From positions 29,236 through 93,235 of IMG/VR virus record IMGVR_UViG_3300030002_000003: 64,000 nt of DNA; one strand, 5' to 3'. The notes beneath the pieces were generated by a model, which made no database searches, was not told where the DNA came from, and saw only the letters and a program-made list of their open reading frames with translations. A program made the position numbers and the translations under genes. Of the stretch, positions 46,399-54,055 are shown in pieces (positions within the stretch are counted from its first letter, which is position 1; the number at the start of each line of letters is the position of its first letter). This stretch comes from a virus.

Positions 46399-47720
46399 TT
46401 TGATAATGATTTAATTGTTAATAATAGGTCCCAGCAACTCAATCAAGAGTTGGTCAGCGTTCATGCCTTGACTTCTGCTGGGCAGTAATCTGTTTAACTA
46501 GTATTTTTGGTATTGATCTTTGGTGTTCCTGACCTAAGTCCTTGTTATCCACGTGATTCAAATATCCTAACTATGCGAGATTACTAATGTGCCCGGCTGT
46601 CTATAAAACCTTACCCGTCTAAAACGGTAATGGGAGTTATAACGGTAATGGCAGTGTCCTTCGGATACCATTGCGTGCATTTCACTTACAAATACTACTT
46701 CGTGGCCCTCTGGCTCACTCCACTTCTAAACCTCTATCCATATCTGTAATAGTCTTCGGGTTAATTCTTTCTATCTGCCGTCGCCTTAAGATAGCTATAA
46801 TCTTCTTTCCAGCATTTCACTGAGCTTAGATTAGCGTTGTTTTCTCGGTTTTTATCTGAATTACACAGCATCCAATACTATCGTATTACCGAAAAGGGTT
46901 TACGCATTAATTCAATAATGTTACGTAACATAGATTCTTAATCAATCATCAGCTTACTGCACTTCATTTAGCTGCAACCATTCTATTCATTTCTCTTATT
47001 TGCATTCAATGCTTCTAAGTAGTTGAATAGGTTTTGGTGCCTTCACGCATATGCACCGCGCCTCAAAATTATTACGACTCCATTTCTGGTCCACGTATTT
47101 GAGTGCGAATTTCGTTAATCTTTTCTAATCAACTAATTATTATATAATATCCGTCTACATAACCCAAGTTCGATAATTGACTTATTCCCTACGCTGTAGG
47201 TTCAACTCCTTTCTCTCCCTGTTCACTGGTTCGGTTTGCATCATACTTCCATAGATATTATAAATAACTAGTAATTAACATGAGAATTTCTTCTAAATCC
47301 TTATCAATCGATAATATATAATACTTACTCTTCGTCTCACGACGTCTGGCTGAAGTATAGTACCAGAATATATGTAAAACGTTTGCCCATCCATGTTCTG
47401 TTTTAAGTATTTTATCTTTTACTTACATTGGTTAAGACCACTCTCCGCCTTGCTAGCTCAGCTTACTGTTTTTATTCAGCATCTGCCTCGACATTTTTCT
47501 ATGGGTTTCTCGATTTGCATGCAGCTAGGTGTACATGCCTATTTTCATGATCCATGAATCACTTCTCCGATAACTTATTTTGGTCTGTGTAAAAAATACC
47601 TCTTAATCAGTCTGCCCTTTGGAAGCAGATGCGACATGTTAACAAAAGACACTAACTCACGCTTTCTCCTACTTGTGGTCTGGATACTAAACAATATGGT
47701 TAAATGCCTTTTTTATTTTA
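46399..47720 (-). ncRNA. 1.3-kb hairpin-dense non-coding region (candidate large structured RNA)
   Basis: No gene on either strand. At its 3' end (minus-strand sense) a three-way junction is visible: CCCAGCA/TGCTGGG (46430-46436, 46476-46482) encloses AACTC/GAGTT and GTCA/TGAC. Further stems: the palindrome ATGTTACGTAACAT (46918-46931), GGTGC/GCACC (47036-47040, 47053-47057), CGTC-TCAC-GACG near 47335, TTCATG/CATGAA (47544-47549, 47553-47558), TCTGC/GCAGA (47611-47615, 47625-47629). Strand assumed from neighbours. Could be one large or several smaller structured RNAs. Confidence 0.45.
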
Positions 47721-48155
47721 TTATTTATGCTTTTCAATTTGATACACAAAGAACCACGTAATTCCTATTAATAGGAATATATTGAAGCTTGGTGTAAAGT
47801 AGATAAAGAATAGTATTATTGATATCCATGTAGTATTACAATATGGGCATAATCCTAATGGCTTAGCTAATTTTGCAATTAGCTTAATATACCATTTGGC
47901 CGTTATTTCAACGTCGTACCATCCGGCTCCACATGAGTATTTTTCTATTGTTTTCACTACTTCCGACTTATCTACCATTTTTAGTAGCCATATTGCCCAC
48001 CAGTTGAATATCTGCCCTGGTCCCATGAATGCTTGAAAGCATTGTCCAAGCCATGCTACTGCCAATCCAAATAGGAAAAGCAGTAGCATGGCTGAAATGT
48101 CAATCGACTGTAGCATATATGTATGAGGTGGCGTTGCTGAAACGATTTTCGGCAT
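47721..48155 (-). CDS. polytopic membrane protein with CPYC motif
   Basis: 144 residues. Hydrophobic segments at about 20-42 (ISAMLLLFLFGLAVAWLG) and two near 105-140; between them a loop with LGLCPYCNTTW. CxxC could bind zinc or be redox-active. The start at 48155 overlaps the upstream gene by 56 bases; Met14 (MLQSIDIS) is an alternative start nearer to that gene's stop. Likely an inner-membrane protein altering the host; function unknown. Confidence 0.65.
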   Translation of the reverse strand: MPKIVSATPPHTYMLQSIDISAMLLLFLFGLAVAWLGQCFQAFMGPGQIFNWWAIWLLKMVDKSEVVKTIEKYSCGAGWYDVEITAKWYIKLIAKLAKPLGLCPYCNTTWISIILFFIYFTPSFNIFLLIGITWFFVYQIEKHK

Positions 48156-48504
48156 ATTTTGCTTCTGCTTCAGTAAGGCTTCTTATGGCATTGTCTGATA
48201 CCCAGACCGTGCAGCCTGAATTGCAGAAACGGATATTGTTTTTCCTGAAGCCTTTTCCATTTGTTTCCAGTAGCTTTGCAATTGTTTTTGGATAAACGTA
48301 AGAACATCCGCAATCGGATACTTTTTCGTTCAACACAACAATATCGTCTTTTGCCATCTTTTTTGGTTCCGGCACGATTACTGCTAATTCTTTTTCTTTT
48401 GCTTCGATCTTTTCGATCATTTGAGCTAATGTCAATTTCATTGGTAATTCAATACCGATTAATTGTCCTTTTTCTACTAATTGCTTTTTTGTTACTTTTT
48501 TCAT
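48100..48504 (-). CDS. accessory hypothetical protein with cysteine cluster
   Basis: 134 residues. N-terminal 40 residues resemble a small helical SAP/HeH-type domain (TKKQLVEKGQLIGIELP); the C-terminal half has DCGC and FCNSGC, a possible zinc site. Preceded by AATCAATAAGG. Function unknown. Confidence 0.65.
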   Translation of the reverse strand: MKKVTKKQLVEKGQLIGIELPMKLTLAQMIEKIEAKEKELAVIVPEPKKMAKDDIVVLNEKVSDCGCSYVYPKTIAKLLETNGKGFRKNNIRFCNSGCTVWVSDNAIRSLTEAEAKYAENRFSNATSYIYATVD

Positions 48505-48542
48505 TTTTCCTTATTGATTAAAGAGTTTTTGAATTATTTGTT

Positions 48543-48782
48543 TTAACTTGTTCTAAATGGCAAATGCCATCTTTTTTTGGGTTTTTCTTTGTTCTCTAAA
48601 CCCTTTCCAGGACTTTCGATTGGGCGCTCGTCAGCATAATAATGCACATTTGCTGTGAATTCATTTTTGCCGTCGTCTTCAATTATGAAATCTATTCTAC
48701 TTGGTAATTGTCTTGTGGCATAACACCAACCGCATATCTCGTATAATAAGATTATCAATGCTCTATTTTTAAACTGTTTCAC
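48543..48782 (-). CDS. accessory hypothetical protein, GTG start
   Basis: 79 residues, starting with GTG that overlaps the TGA of the upstream 47-residue membrane protein (GTGA). N-terminal hydrophobic stretch with CGWC, C-terminal basic Pro/Lys-rich tail. Function unknown. Confidence 0.55.
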   Translation of the reverse strand: MKQFKNRALIILLYEICGWCYATRQLPSRIDFIIEDDGKNEFTANVHYYADERPIESPGKGLENKEKPKKRWHLPFRTS

Positions 48783-48922
48783 GATTGAGTCGTTTCAGGT
48801 TCAAAATATACTTTTTCTGGTACTGGTTTATATATTAATAAATAATATAATAATCCAATGAACAATACTGCTATTGTTGCCCAGATCAATGCTGCTTTTA
48901 AGTAAAACTTTTTGTAGTCCAT
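48779..48922 (-). CDS. 47-residue single-pass membrane protein
   Basis: Small frame beginning MDYKKFYLKAALIW with one transmembrane helix (about 10-32) and an acidic C-terminus (KVYFEPETTQS). ATG overlaps the upstream TAA (TAATG), and its TGA overlaps the next start (GTGA), so it is firmly placed in the gene chain. Looks like a holin-size or accessory membrane peptide; function unknown. Confidence 0.65.
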   Translation of the reverse strand: MDYKKFYLKAALIWATIAVLFIGLLYYLLIYKPVPEKVYFEPETTQS

Positions 48923-49494
48923 TATCGGTTGCATCTACAGTTATTAATTACTGGTATGTCGTAGCTTATTTTAAACTGCATATACATGTCATTGTGTTTA
49001 CTGGTTATTGGGTAATATCCATCCATATAGTTGGTGTTAGTATAAAATATACCAAATTCCAAGTTTACTAATGTATGATAACCAATACCTACGTATTCAG
49101 AGAGGAATAGATTATGACTTGCTAGCTTATCAAATTGATTAGGCTTTAGTCTGAATTCAGAGGCTACTATGTTTCCATTGTAATGAATGCCTACTACTCC
49201 ATATAATCTTCCTGTGTTCATTATGTTTAAGCCCGTGCTTAACATAGCAGTACTATATGAGTACTGTCTTTCGCGTCTTCTTGGATTATCAATACCAGCC
49301 ATCATTGTGAATGATAGTGTTGGTTGAAGTATGAAATAACCTGTATTATGGTTAAACATAGCTATTATTGAAGCTCCAGTTTCATTTCCGGTATCAGTCT
49401 TAGGTGCTACAATAGCTCCACCAAATGATAAATAGCCCTGTGCGTTACAAATGAATGATATGCACAATACTAATAATGTTAGATATCTTTTCAT
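48922..49494 (-). CDS. phage-encoded outer-membrane beta-barrel-like protein
   Basis: 190 residues. A signal peptide with hydrophobic core LTLLVLCISFI ends NAQ|G, the typical Bacteroidota cleavage context. The mature protein is made of alternating aromatic/polar strands (YFILQPTLSFTMM, YGVVGIHYNGN, YVGIGYHTLVNLEFGIFYTN, MYMQFKISYDI) as in small OmpW/OmpX-type barrels. Likely inserted in the host outer membrane, where it could block receptors or alter surface properties. Ends just inside the next small membrane gene's start; follows a paralogue-family gene by 0 bases. Confidence 0.7.
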   Translation of the reverse strand: MKRYLTLLVLCISFICNAQGYLSFGGAIVAPKTDTGNETGASIIAMFNHNTGYFILQPTLSFTMMAGIDNPRRRERQYSYSTAMLSTGLNIMNTGRLYGVVGIHYNGNIVASEFRLKPNQFDKLASHNLFLSEYVGIGYHTLVNLEFGIFYTNTNYMDGYYPITSKHNDMYMQFKISYDIPVINNCRCNR

Positions 49495-49746
49495 TTATAA
49501 TTGTTGATATATTTTATCCCAATACTCGTAGCCCTCACTTGTTGCGGCCCATCTAAATGCATGCGTTAACATCGTTGACGAGTTTTTTGCATTTTCTGCT
49601 AATTCTCTTTTATGTTCCTTATCTTTTCCTTTTAGCCCCATCCATTTTGGATTTTTACTGTTCTCTACGAATTTGGTTAGACATTTAAGTTTTTTGAGTT
49701 TCTCTTTGAATTCTGGTTTAATTCGTATTGCTTTCCTTTTTGACAT
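49495..49746 (-). CDS. small accessory protein, paralogous family member
   Basis: 83 residues, very basic. N-terminal block IKPEFKEKLKKLKCLTKFV and C-terminal block FRWAATSEGYEYWDKIYQQL match the proteins at 46096-46398 and 50433-50867. Start is preceded by AAATCAATTAAAT. Immediately upstream of the outer-membrane barrel gene. Function unknown. Confidence 0.65.
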   Translation of the reverse strand: MSKRKAIRIKPEFKEKLKKLKCLTKFVENSKNPKWMGLKGKDKEHKRELAENAKNSSTMLTHAFRWAATSEGYEYWDKIYQQL

Positions 49747-50023
49747 ATTTAATTGATTTAAAATACTTGTAAATTGAAAATAATATTGCCAATCCTAATA
49801 GGATTATAGTTCCGTTACCAATAGGTACCGTATTGCATCCGCAATGCTTCCAATAGCCGTAGTCCCAGCCTTTGCCACATACATAACAGTGTGTTAATAC
49901 TGGATTGCATTGTGTTGTTGCCTGAGTATTTGTTGGATTGTATTCTTCAATTGTAGTAATTGTTGATACTTGTTCTGGTTGTGATTGTAGTTCACTGAAT
50001 GGTATATATTCTTTATCTGTCAT
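49718..50023 (-). CDS. small membrane protein with zinc-ribbon-like cysteines
   Basis: 101 residues. CYVCGKGWDYGYWKHCGC (about 47-64) is a likely metal-binding cluster, followed by a transmembrane helix (GTIILLGLAILFSIYKYF) and a basic tail. The N-terminal half is Gln/Thr-rich. Overlaps the next gene by 29 bases. Function unknown. Confidence 0.6.
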   Translation of the reverse strand: MTDKEYIPFSELQSQPEQVSTITTIEEYNPTNTQATTQCNPVLTHCYVCGKGWDYGYWKHCGCNTVPIGNGTIILLGLAILFSIYKYFKSIKYVKKESNTN

Positions 50024-50026
50024 GAC

Positions 50027-50272
50027 TTACGGTTTTAGCCAGTTGTTTTGTATAATCCAGCAATGTTCTATCGTTTGAACCACTTTACCTTTTCTTCCCC
50101 ACGCATGCTCTATTGTTGCCTTGTCTTCCATTTGCTTCCAGTCATTCTCCATTTCTTGCGGTATGTCAATTTTTTTATTTCCTATCCATTCTGAGTCTTT
50201 TGATTTAATTCTTCCTATTTTGACTAAGTAGTCAAATGGAAGTAATTGTATTGTTTTCTTTTTCTTTGCCAT
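50027..50272 (-). CDS. accessory hypothetical protein
   Basis: 81 residues, basic N-terminus (MAKKKKTIQLLPF), Trp-rich (WIG, WKQM, AWGRKG, HCWIIQNNW). The closing IEHCWIIQNNW is weakly like the family with FxWxxT at the same end, but too divergent to include. Leader AATCAAT present. Function unknown. Confidence 0.55.
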   Translation of the reverse strand: MAKKKKTIQLLPFDYLVKIGRIKSKDSEWIGNKKIDIPQEMENDWKQMEDKATIEHAWGRKGKVVQTIEHCWIIQNNWLKP

Positions 50273-50432
50273 CTTTTGAATGTTATTGATTAATATTCTT
50301 AAATGATTACGTAATTACTAGTCGATAGCTCCAGACTATCGTACACTGTATGCAACATTCTTCTTATGAAAAACTTGAATATCAACTGGTAATGTTTTGA
50401 TTGTATTTATATAGTCGTTAGACTAATATAAC

Positions 50433-50867
50433 CTAATTTCGGCATTTTGTTGCTAATGATTGCCAATGTCTGAATCCAGTATTTCCATTTAATGGATCTT
50501 TTGCGTTTTGCCATAAGAACGCCCTTTTTATTACTAAGCCTGTTGATTTATCTTTTAAAATCAATTCCAGTCTTGTGTCTAAAGCTCCTTGATGTTTCAT
50601 TTCAGCTAATAATGCATGTTTAATACCAAGTCTTAGTAGCTCTTTCTCTACTTCTGGTTGGAATTTGACACATACTGATTTAACCGGCTTAATTGTTATT
50701 ATCTTTTCGTAGGTTGGACATAAATGACCATGATGAGCTCCCCATCCACGATTACAATTCATGCAGAGTTCTCCTGTTCCTGGATGTGGCCCATTGTTCT
50801 CTCTTTGATCTGGATACATTTTAAACAATGTAGCTCCCCTTGGTACTGTAATTACTTGTTTTGCCAT
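50433..50867 (-). CDS. accessory protein with Cys/His cluster, paralogous family member
   Basis: 144 residues. N-terminal extension with CMNCNRGWGAHHGHLC (residues about 35-50), a zinc-binding pattern. The C-terminal 90 residues repeat the family blocks: VCVKFQPEVEKELLRLGI and FLWQNAKD…GFRHWQSLATK. It thus fuses a zinc module to the small family domain. Leader TTAAAATCAATTTATATG precedes it. Function unknown. Confidence 0.65.
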   Translation of the reverse strand: MAKQVITVPRGATLFKMYPDQRENNGPHPGTGELCMNCNRGWGAHHGHLCPTYEKIITIKPVKSVCVKFQPEVEKELLRLGIKHALLAEMKHQGALDTRLELILKDKSTGLVIKRAFLWQNAKDPLNGNTGFRHWQSLATKCRN

Positions 50868-51143
50868 ATAAATTGATTTTAAGGCGTTAATATATAGAAT
50901 TGATACAATGTATCGCTTGAAAGTATAAAGTGGCTTAGAATGGCTTAAAATAGCTATTAGGGCTATATTATACTCATTCTTTCTAAAGTGTGGTATGTGT
51001 GGGTAGTGTGATAATGGTCAATAAGAGATAGTCTAACAAATTCATCCACATTTCATCATAATTTGCATTGAAAATTCTCAATCTTTTTCAATTTTCTCCC
51101 TAATATTACCCACACTATATGTAAAAGTTTAAATAATCATCCC

Positions 51144-51191
51144 AGCAAAGGAATTGAGTAGCTAGCCGAAGCCAACTACTCAATCTTTTGC
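51144..51191 (-). terminator. terminator-like hairpin after the gene at 51199
   Basis: ATTGAGTAG/CTACTCAAT (51153-51161 with 51176-51184), extended by GCAAAG/CTTTTGC, with inner GGC TTCG GCT on the minus strand. It lies 8 bases after the stop codon. No long T-run, so factor-dependent termination or 3' stabilisation are alternatives. Confidence 0.55.
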
Positions 51192-51198
51192 ACTAATC

Positions 51199-51702
51199 TT
51201 ACGGATTCAGAGCGTCAACTACCACTGCTGGTGCTACTACGGATTCTGTTACAGGAGGATTTGGTGCTGTGTACGTACTTGGCTCGTTGTTCACGGGAAC
51301 AATGTACATCATTTGGTCAACAATGCGTTCTGCAATTGCACGACCTGATTCCAATGGCAGTTTTGTCTCATAGTCAGTTTTCACTAACACGCGCATAGAG
51401 GTATGAATACCATCGCGAACCGTACCATCATCTGTCTTTGTTTTGTGAGGCTTCAATCCCTCAATGATTTGATACTCGGCTGAATATTCCAAAGGGAATT
51501 TAACCGAACCTGTACCTTCAATTACTGAGCGATAAAACTCAATTTCAAGTGGTTCAAGGAAGAATAATACTGTATGAGCTTGCGCACCACGTGGAATTGG
51601 CTCCCACATTTTCACTACTGCTTCTACATACTCTTCGCCAGCATTCTGTTTTGCATCTGCCTTAATCTTTTTGATTTGTGCAGAAATAATGTTAAATTTC
51701 AT
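51199..51702 (-). CDS. accessory hypothetical protein
   Basis: 167 residues, beta-rich, with a central LFFLEPLEIEFYRSV and a C-terminal Ala/Val/Pro tail. Uses more GC-rich codons than neighbours. No signal peptide or motif. Followed by a hairpin at 51144-51191. Function unknown. Confidence 0.65.
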   Translation of the reverse strand: MKFNIISAQIKKIKADAKQNAGEEYVEAVVKMWEPIPRGAQAHTVLFFLEPLEIEFYRSVIEGTGSVKFPLEYSAEYQIIEGLKPHKTKTDDGTVRDGIHTSMRVLVKTDYETKLPLESGRAIAERIVDQMMYIVPVNNEPSTYTAPNPPVTESVVAPAVVVDALNP

Positions 51703-52011
51703 AAAGCGTTTATTATTTTAAGGGTAAATAATTGATTTCTTGCCATTCTATTGCAACTCTTCTTAACGGGAGCCTGACGCTTCATAAAAAAAGTCTATAA
51801 TCTCGCTCTACTGGTCGGCTATATGCTGCTCTATGGAGCTTTATTAGTCACATCTATGCAATATATCATCTACCAATAGATAGTAGCTTAGAGGCCATTT
51901 AAACTACATCTACACGCAATATAGAGTGCATGCACGAGAGAGGTACGATACTCGAGTGCATTGTTAGTAAAACAATAACCCTACTTGGCATGTAGCCTTT
52001 CGGGTTAGTCG
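51703..52011 (-). other. non-coding spacer with hairpins
   Basis: No gene. ATTGTT/AACAAT forms a 6-bp hairpin near 51960-51977. Rich in short inverted repeats, but I cannot define a single fold or a known RNA here. Confidence 0.35.
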
Positions 52012-52299
52012 TCAATACTCTTTGACTATTACATGAGACTGTATTGCCACTGAGTCAACAATTACATCTTCATATAACTGATTCTCAATTTCAAATATCT
52101 GGTCCTTAGCATCATCTAGTGATACAGCACTGATTTGTAGATGCTTATTCTCATCCTGTTCTACCATTTCACCTTTGTCGTTTTGTACATACGTATTGTA
52201 TATTACATAATAACGTTCAGTCTTAGTTATTTGATACAGCCCGAACAATACTGCAAATCCTAATACTATAGATAGTATTAATTCTTTCTTTTTAAACAT
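52012..52299 (-). CDS. small membrane-anchored protein
   Basis: 95 residues. N-terminal basic KKK followed by one transmembrane segment (ILSIVLGFAVLFGLY), then an acidic soluble domain of about 70 residues. The leader TTAAAATCAATCTATATG is identical to that of the gene at 52719. Probably anchored in the inner membrane with the domain in the periplasm; function unknown. Confidence 0.65.
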   Translation of the reverse strand: MFKKKELILSIVLGFAVLFGLYQITKTERYYVIYNTYVQNDKGEMVEQDENKHLQISAVSLDDAKDQIFEIENQLYEDVIVDSVAIQSHVIVKEY

Positions 52300-52317
52300 A
52301 TAGATTGATTTTAAATG
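52297..52317 (-). promoter_or_regulatory. translation-leader motif, identical copy 1
   Basis: CATTTAAAATCAAT then CTATATG, 21 bases including the start codon, identical to 52717-52737 and nearly so before the gene at 50867. AATCAAT within 25 bases of the start recurs at about ten genes of this block, where Shine-Dalgarno sites are missing. Confidence 0.5.
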
Positions 52318-52330
52318 ATTAATTAGCTAA

Positions 52331-52380
52331 GCAGCAATAGCGTCTTTTACCAAATCAATGGCAATTGAGGCTACTGCTGC
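52331..52380 (-). ncRNA. long-stem structured element
   Basis: GCAGCA/TGCTGC (52331-52336 with 52375-52380) with inner TAGC/GCTA (52338-52341 with 52370-52373), between the gene ending at 52387 and the start at 52299. Same design as the other long-stem elements of this block. Confidence 0.45.
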
Positions 52381-52386
52381 ATAACA

Positions 52387-52719
52387 TTATCTTCTATCCT
52401 CTACTGCATCAGTTACGATAATTACCGTATCCATGGTATACTTAACATAGACAGAATCTGGAATGTCTTTAGTCAATGTTCTTTCTGCATCATACCTATC
52501 TTTGGCGTAGGTATAACTCTCTACAGTTAAAGAGTCAGCAAAGGTCATAGAACATCTCCATAAAGGCTTATGCTCAACCCTTGTAGGTATCACATGATTC
52601 ATTGCTTTAGCACGTTTGCCTGATTCGGACTGGCATGACGTAGCAACAAAGCAGAACAATAAGGCAAGTCCAGCAATAATAGCGAACTTAATAACATTAG
52701 AACGATTGAACAGTTTCAT
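52387..52719 (-). CDS. putative surface lipoprotein
   Basis: 110 residues. Lipoprotein signal sequence: basic N-terminus, hydrophobic core FAIIAGLALLFCF and lipobox VATSC (Cys29), followed by QSESGK with an acidic residue as in Bacteroidota surface-export signals. Mature part beta-rich, no known domain. First gene of the minus-strand block, hence probably among the earliest expressed. Phage lipoproteins in this position often exclude other phages; inference. Confidence 0.75.
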   Translation of the reverse strand: MKLFNRSNVIKFAIIAGLALLFCFVATSCQSESGKRAKAMNHVIPTRVEHKPLWRCSMTFADSLTVESYTYAKDRYDAERTLTKDIPDSVYVKYTMDTVIIVTDAVEDRR

Positions 52720-53110
52720 ATAGATTGATTTTAAATGAATATTAATGGATAAAGCCTTTTGAGTCCATGCTTGGGGACTAGGTATACGAACCCTATTGAC
52801 ACGTCTTACGTTATACAGACGATATATTATGAGTCTATTACACAGCAGTCATATGCATTCGGCCTAAGCTCCATTCATTAAATGATACACGCGTAATAGA
52901 CTATTGTATGTTCTATTCTTGCAAATGGGAGCGTGATTGGCATTGCCTCTACTGCTACATAATATAAAGGTTGGCCTATATACAATGTAGGAAGGTATCG
53001 TGGCTGCGTTCCAGTTATATCCATGTCTAAATGGATACCTAGGCTCTAGCTCTGCATAACGTACTTGTAGCCACAACGAAAAGAGGATAATATATCATCA
53101 CGACATTAAC
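52720..53110 (-). ncRNA. structured non-coding region upstream of the minus-strand block
   Basis: AGTCTATTAC (52832-52841) pairs perfectly with GTAATAGACT (52893-52902); TATCCAT/ATGGATA forms a 7-bp hairpin near 53020-53040 inside GTGGCT/AGCCAC; CGTCT/AGACG lies near 52802-52821. A minus-strand frame inside (52864-53076) follows the folded parts and looks fortuitous. May be a leader RNA of the first minus-strand transcript. Confidence 0.4.
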
Positions 53111-53326
53111 GAGGAATATGGGTCAATCTGATTCGATTCTGCCCGACTGGGTGGGGGTATTCCATCCCGATTCTGACTACCGGGGGCTTGACGGAGACAG
53201 GTTAGCTCATGCATATATACGACCCATTTTAAAAATTTACTAAAAAAATTTCCAAAAAACCCCCATAAACACTCACTTTCCTGAGATATTAGTTGTATTT
53301 TGCGTAAATATTTGCATTCTGACTAA

Positions 53327-53360
53327 AACCTTTTCAATATATATACGTTATACACTATGA
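53327..53360 (+). promoter_or_regulatory. putative promoter of the plus-strand block (copy 1)
   Basis: AACCTTTTCAATATATATAC, then GTTATACACTATGATA. The same arrangement, CCTTTTC then A/T then TACGTT then a TA-rich end, stands at 55891-55928 before the gene at 55962, and the TATACGTTATA core recurs at 54036-54046. It faces the plus-strand genes and lies about 310 bases before the first one. Confidence 0.5.
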
Positions 53361-53394
53361 TACTGGGACATACCATATGACCAATCGCCCTCAA

Positions 53395-53645
53395 GTAACC
53401 AGTAGGGGTTAGACATCGGATTGTAGTTTCCTAAAGGAAATGAGTTTTCTCCGGTAGTATCGAAAGGGATCTAGTAAGAATTAAGTGCCGCGGGCTACTA
53501 TCAATAATATGATGTGTAGATAAGAAGGAGAGAATGCGACCAGCGGGTGGGTGTAGGCGAAAGCTGACGTACAGACTTAATGATGAGGGGTTTTGAAAAC
53601 CATGCCGAAAGATGGTCCGGCTTTTTCAAGGGGAAAACTATGTTT
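53395..53645 (+). ncRNA. structured leader RNA, group I ribozyme-like core
   Basis: No gene. Read 5' to 3': TTTCC TAAA GGAAA hairpin; GGTAGTA pairing with TACTATC; ATTAAG (possible P3) pairing with CTTAAT; CCGC/GCGG; GGC GAAA GCT; then ACAGACTTAATG, GGTTTTGAAAACC and AAAGATGGTCC, which follow the order P7 5' strand, P3', P8, J8/7, P7 3' strand of group I introns. ACCAT-GCCG-AAAG-ATGGT-C-CGGC alternatively makes an H-type pseudoknot. No exon is evident on either side, and one P7 pair would be C-C, so a free-standing ribozyme, degenerate intron or another leader RNA are all possible. Confidence 0.4.
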
Positions 53646-53671
53646 AATTATTAAGGTATTAGATAGTATAT

Positions 53672-54013
53672 ATGTTATTAAAATGTATTGACAATGAATC
53701 TTTATTTAACTCGAGGCTTAATAAAGCACCCGAACGTATGGATTTGTTTACTAAAAGAGGTATAAAACTATGTACTGGTATTAATAGGCTAGTGGAGTTA
53801 AATAAGCGTTTGTTCATAGAGACCCCTATAAAGAATGTGTATATGGAAAACATGCACAAGGATGGCACTAGGCTGACTCCTGAGGGCCTAGAAGTAGAGT
53901 CGAGGGATAGACAGATCAGGAATATTAAAGTGGTCTTAAAAGAGCTTAAAACAAGCCAGAGGATTATTGGCATGGTATACATTAGGCTAAATGGTTTGTA
54001 TATTATTGAGTAG
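53672..54013 (+). CDS. hypothetical protein, first gene of the plus-strand block
   Basis: 113 residues, basic, helical (NRLVELNKRLFIE, DRQIRNIKVVLKELKT). No motif recognised. Preferred over an overlapping opposite-strand frame because its direction and composition match the block. Its leader is the structured RNA at 53395-53645. Confidence 0.65.
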   Translation: MLLKCIDNESLFNSRLNKAPERMDLFTKRGIKLCTGINRLVELNKRLFIETPIKNVYMENMHKDGTRLTPEGLEVESRDRQIRNIKVVLKELKTSQRIIGMVYIRLNGLYIIE

Positions 54014-54019
54014 TAATGT

Positions 54020-54055
54020 AAACAAAGTTTAATATTATACGTTATAGTATATATG
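54020..54055 (+). promoter_or_regulatory. putative promoter (copy 2)
   Basis: AACAAAGTTTAATATTATAC then GTTATAGTATATATGG shares TATACGTTATA with the element at 53327. It lies directly before, and partly on, the start of the next small gene, so transcription would begin almost at the start codon or the first gene served is the second one. Confidence 0.35.

Noticed and set aside
47185-47215. Plus-strand T-arm-like GTAGGTTCAACTCCT
   Set aside because: Only three pairs, opposite strand to the neighbouring RNAs, no other tRNA parts.
52750-52800. T-arm-like TAGGGTTCGTATACCTA on the minus strand
   Set aside because: Conserved A58 is T, the acceptor 3' strand has no partner, and an AGTCC/GGACT hairpin explains the sequence.
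52864-53076. 70-residue minus-strand frame
   Set aside because: Lies on strong RNA stems, composition atypical (Tyr/Arg/His-rich), no leader motif.
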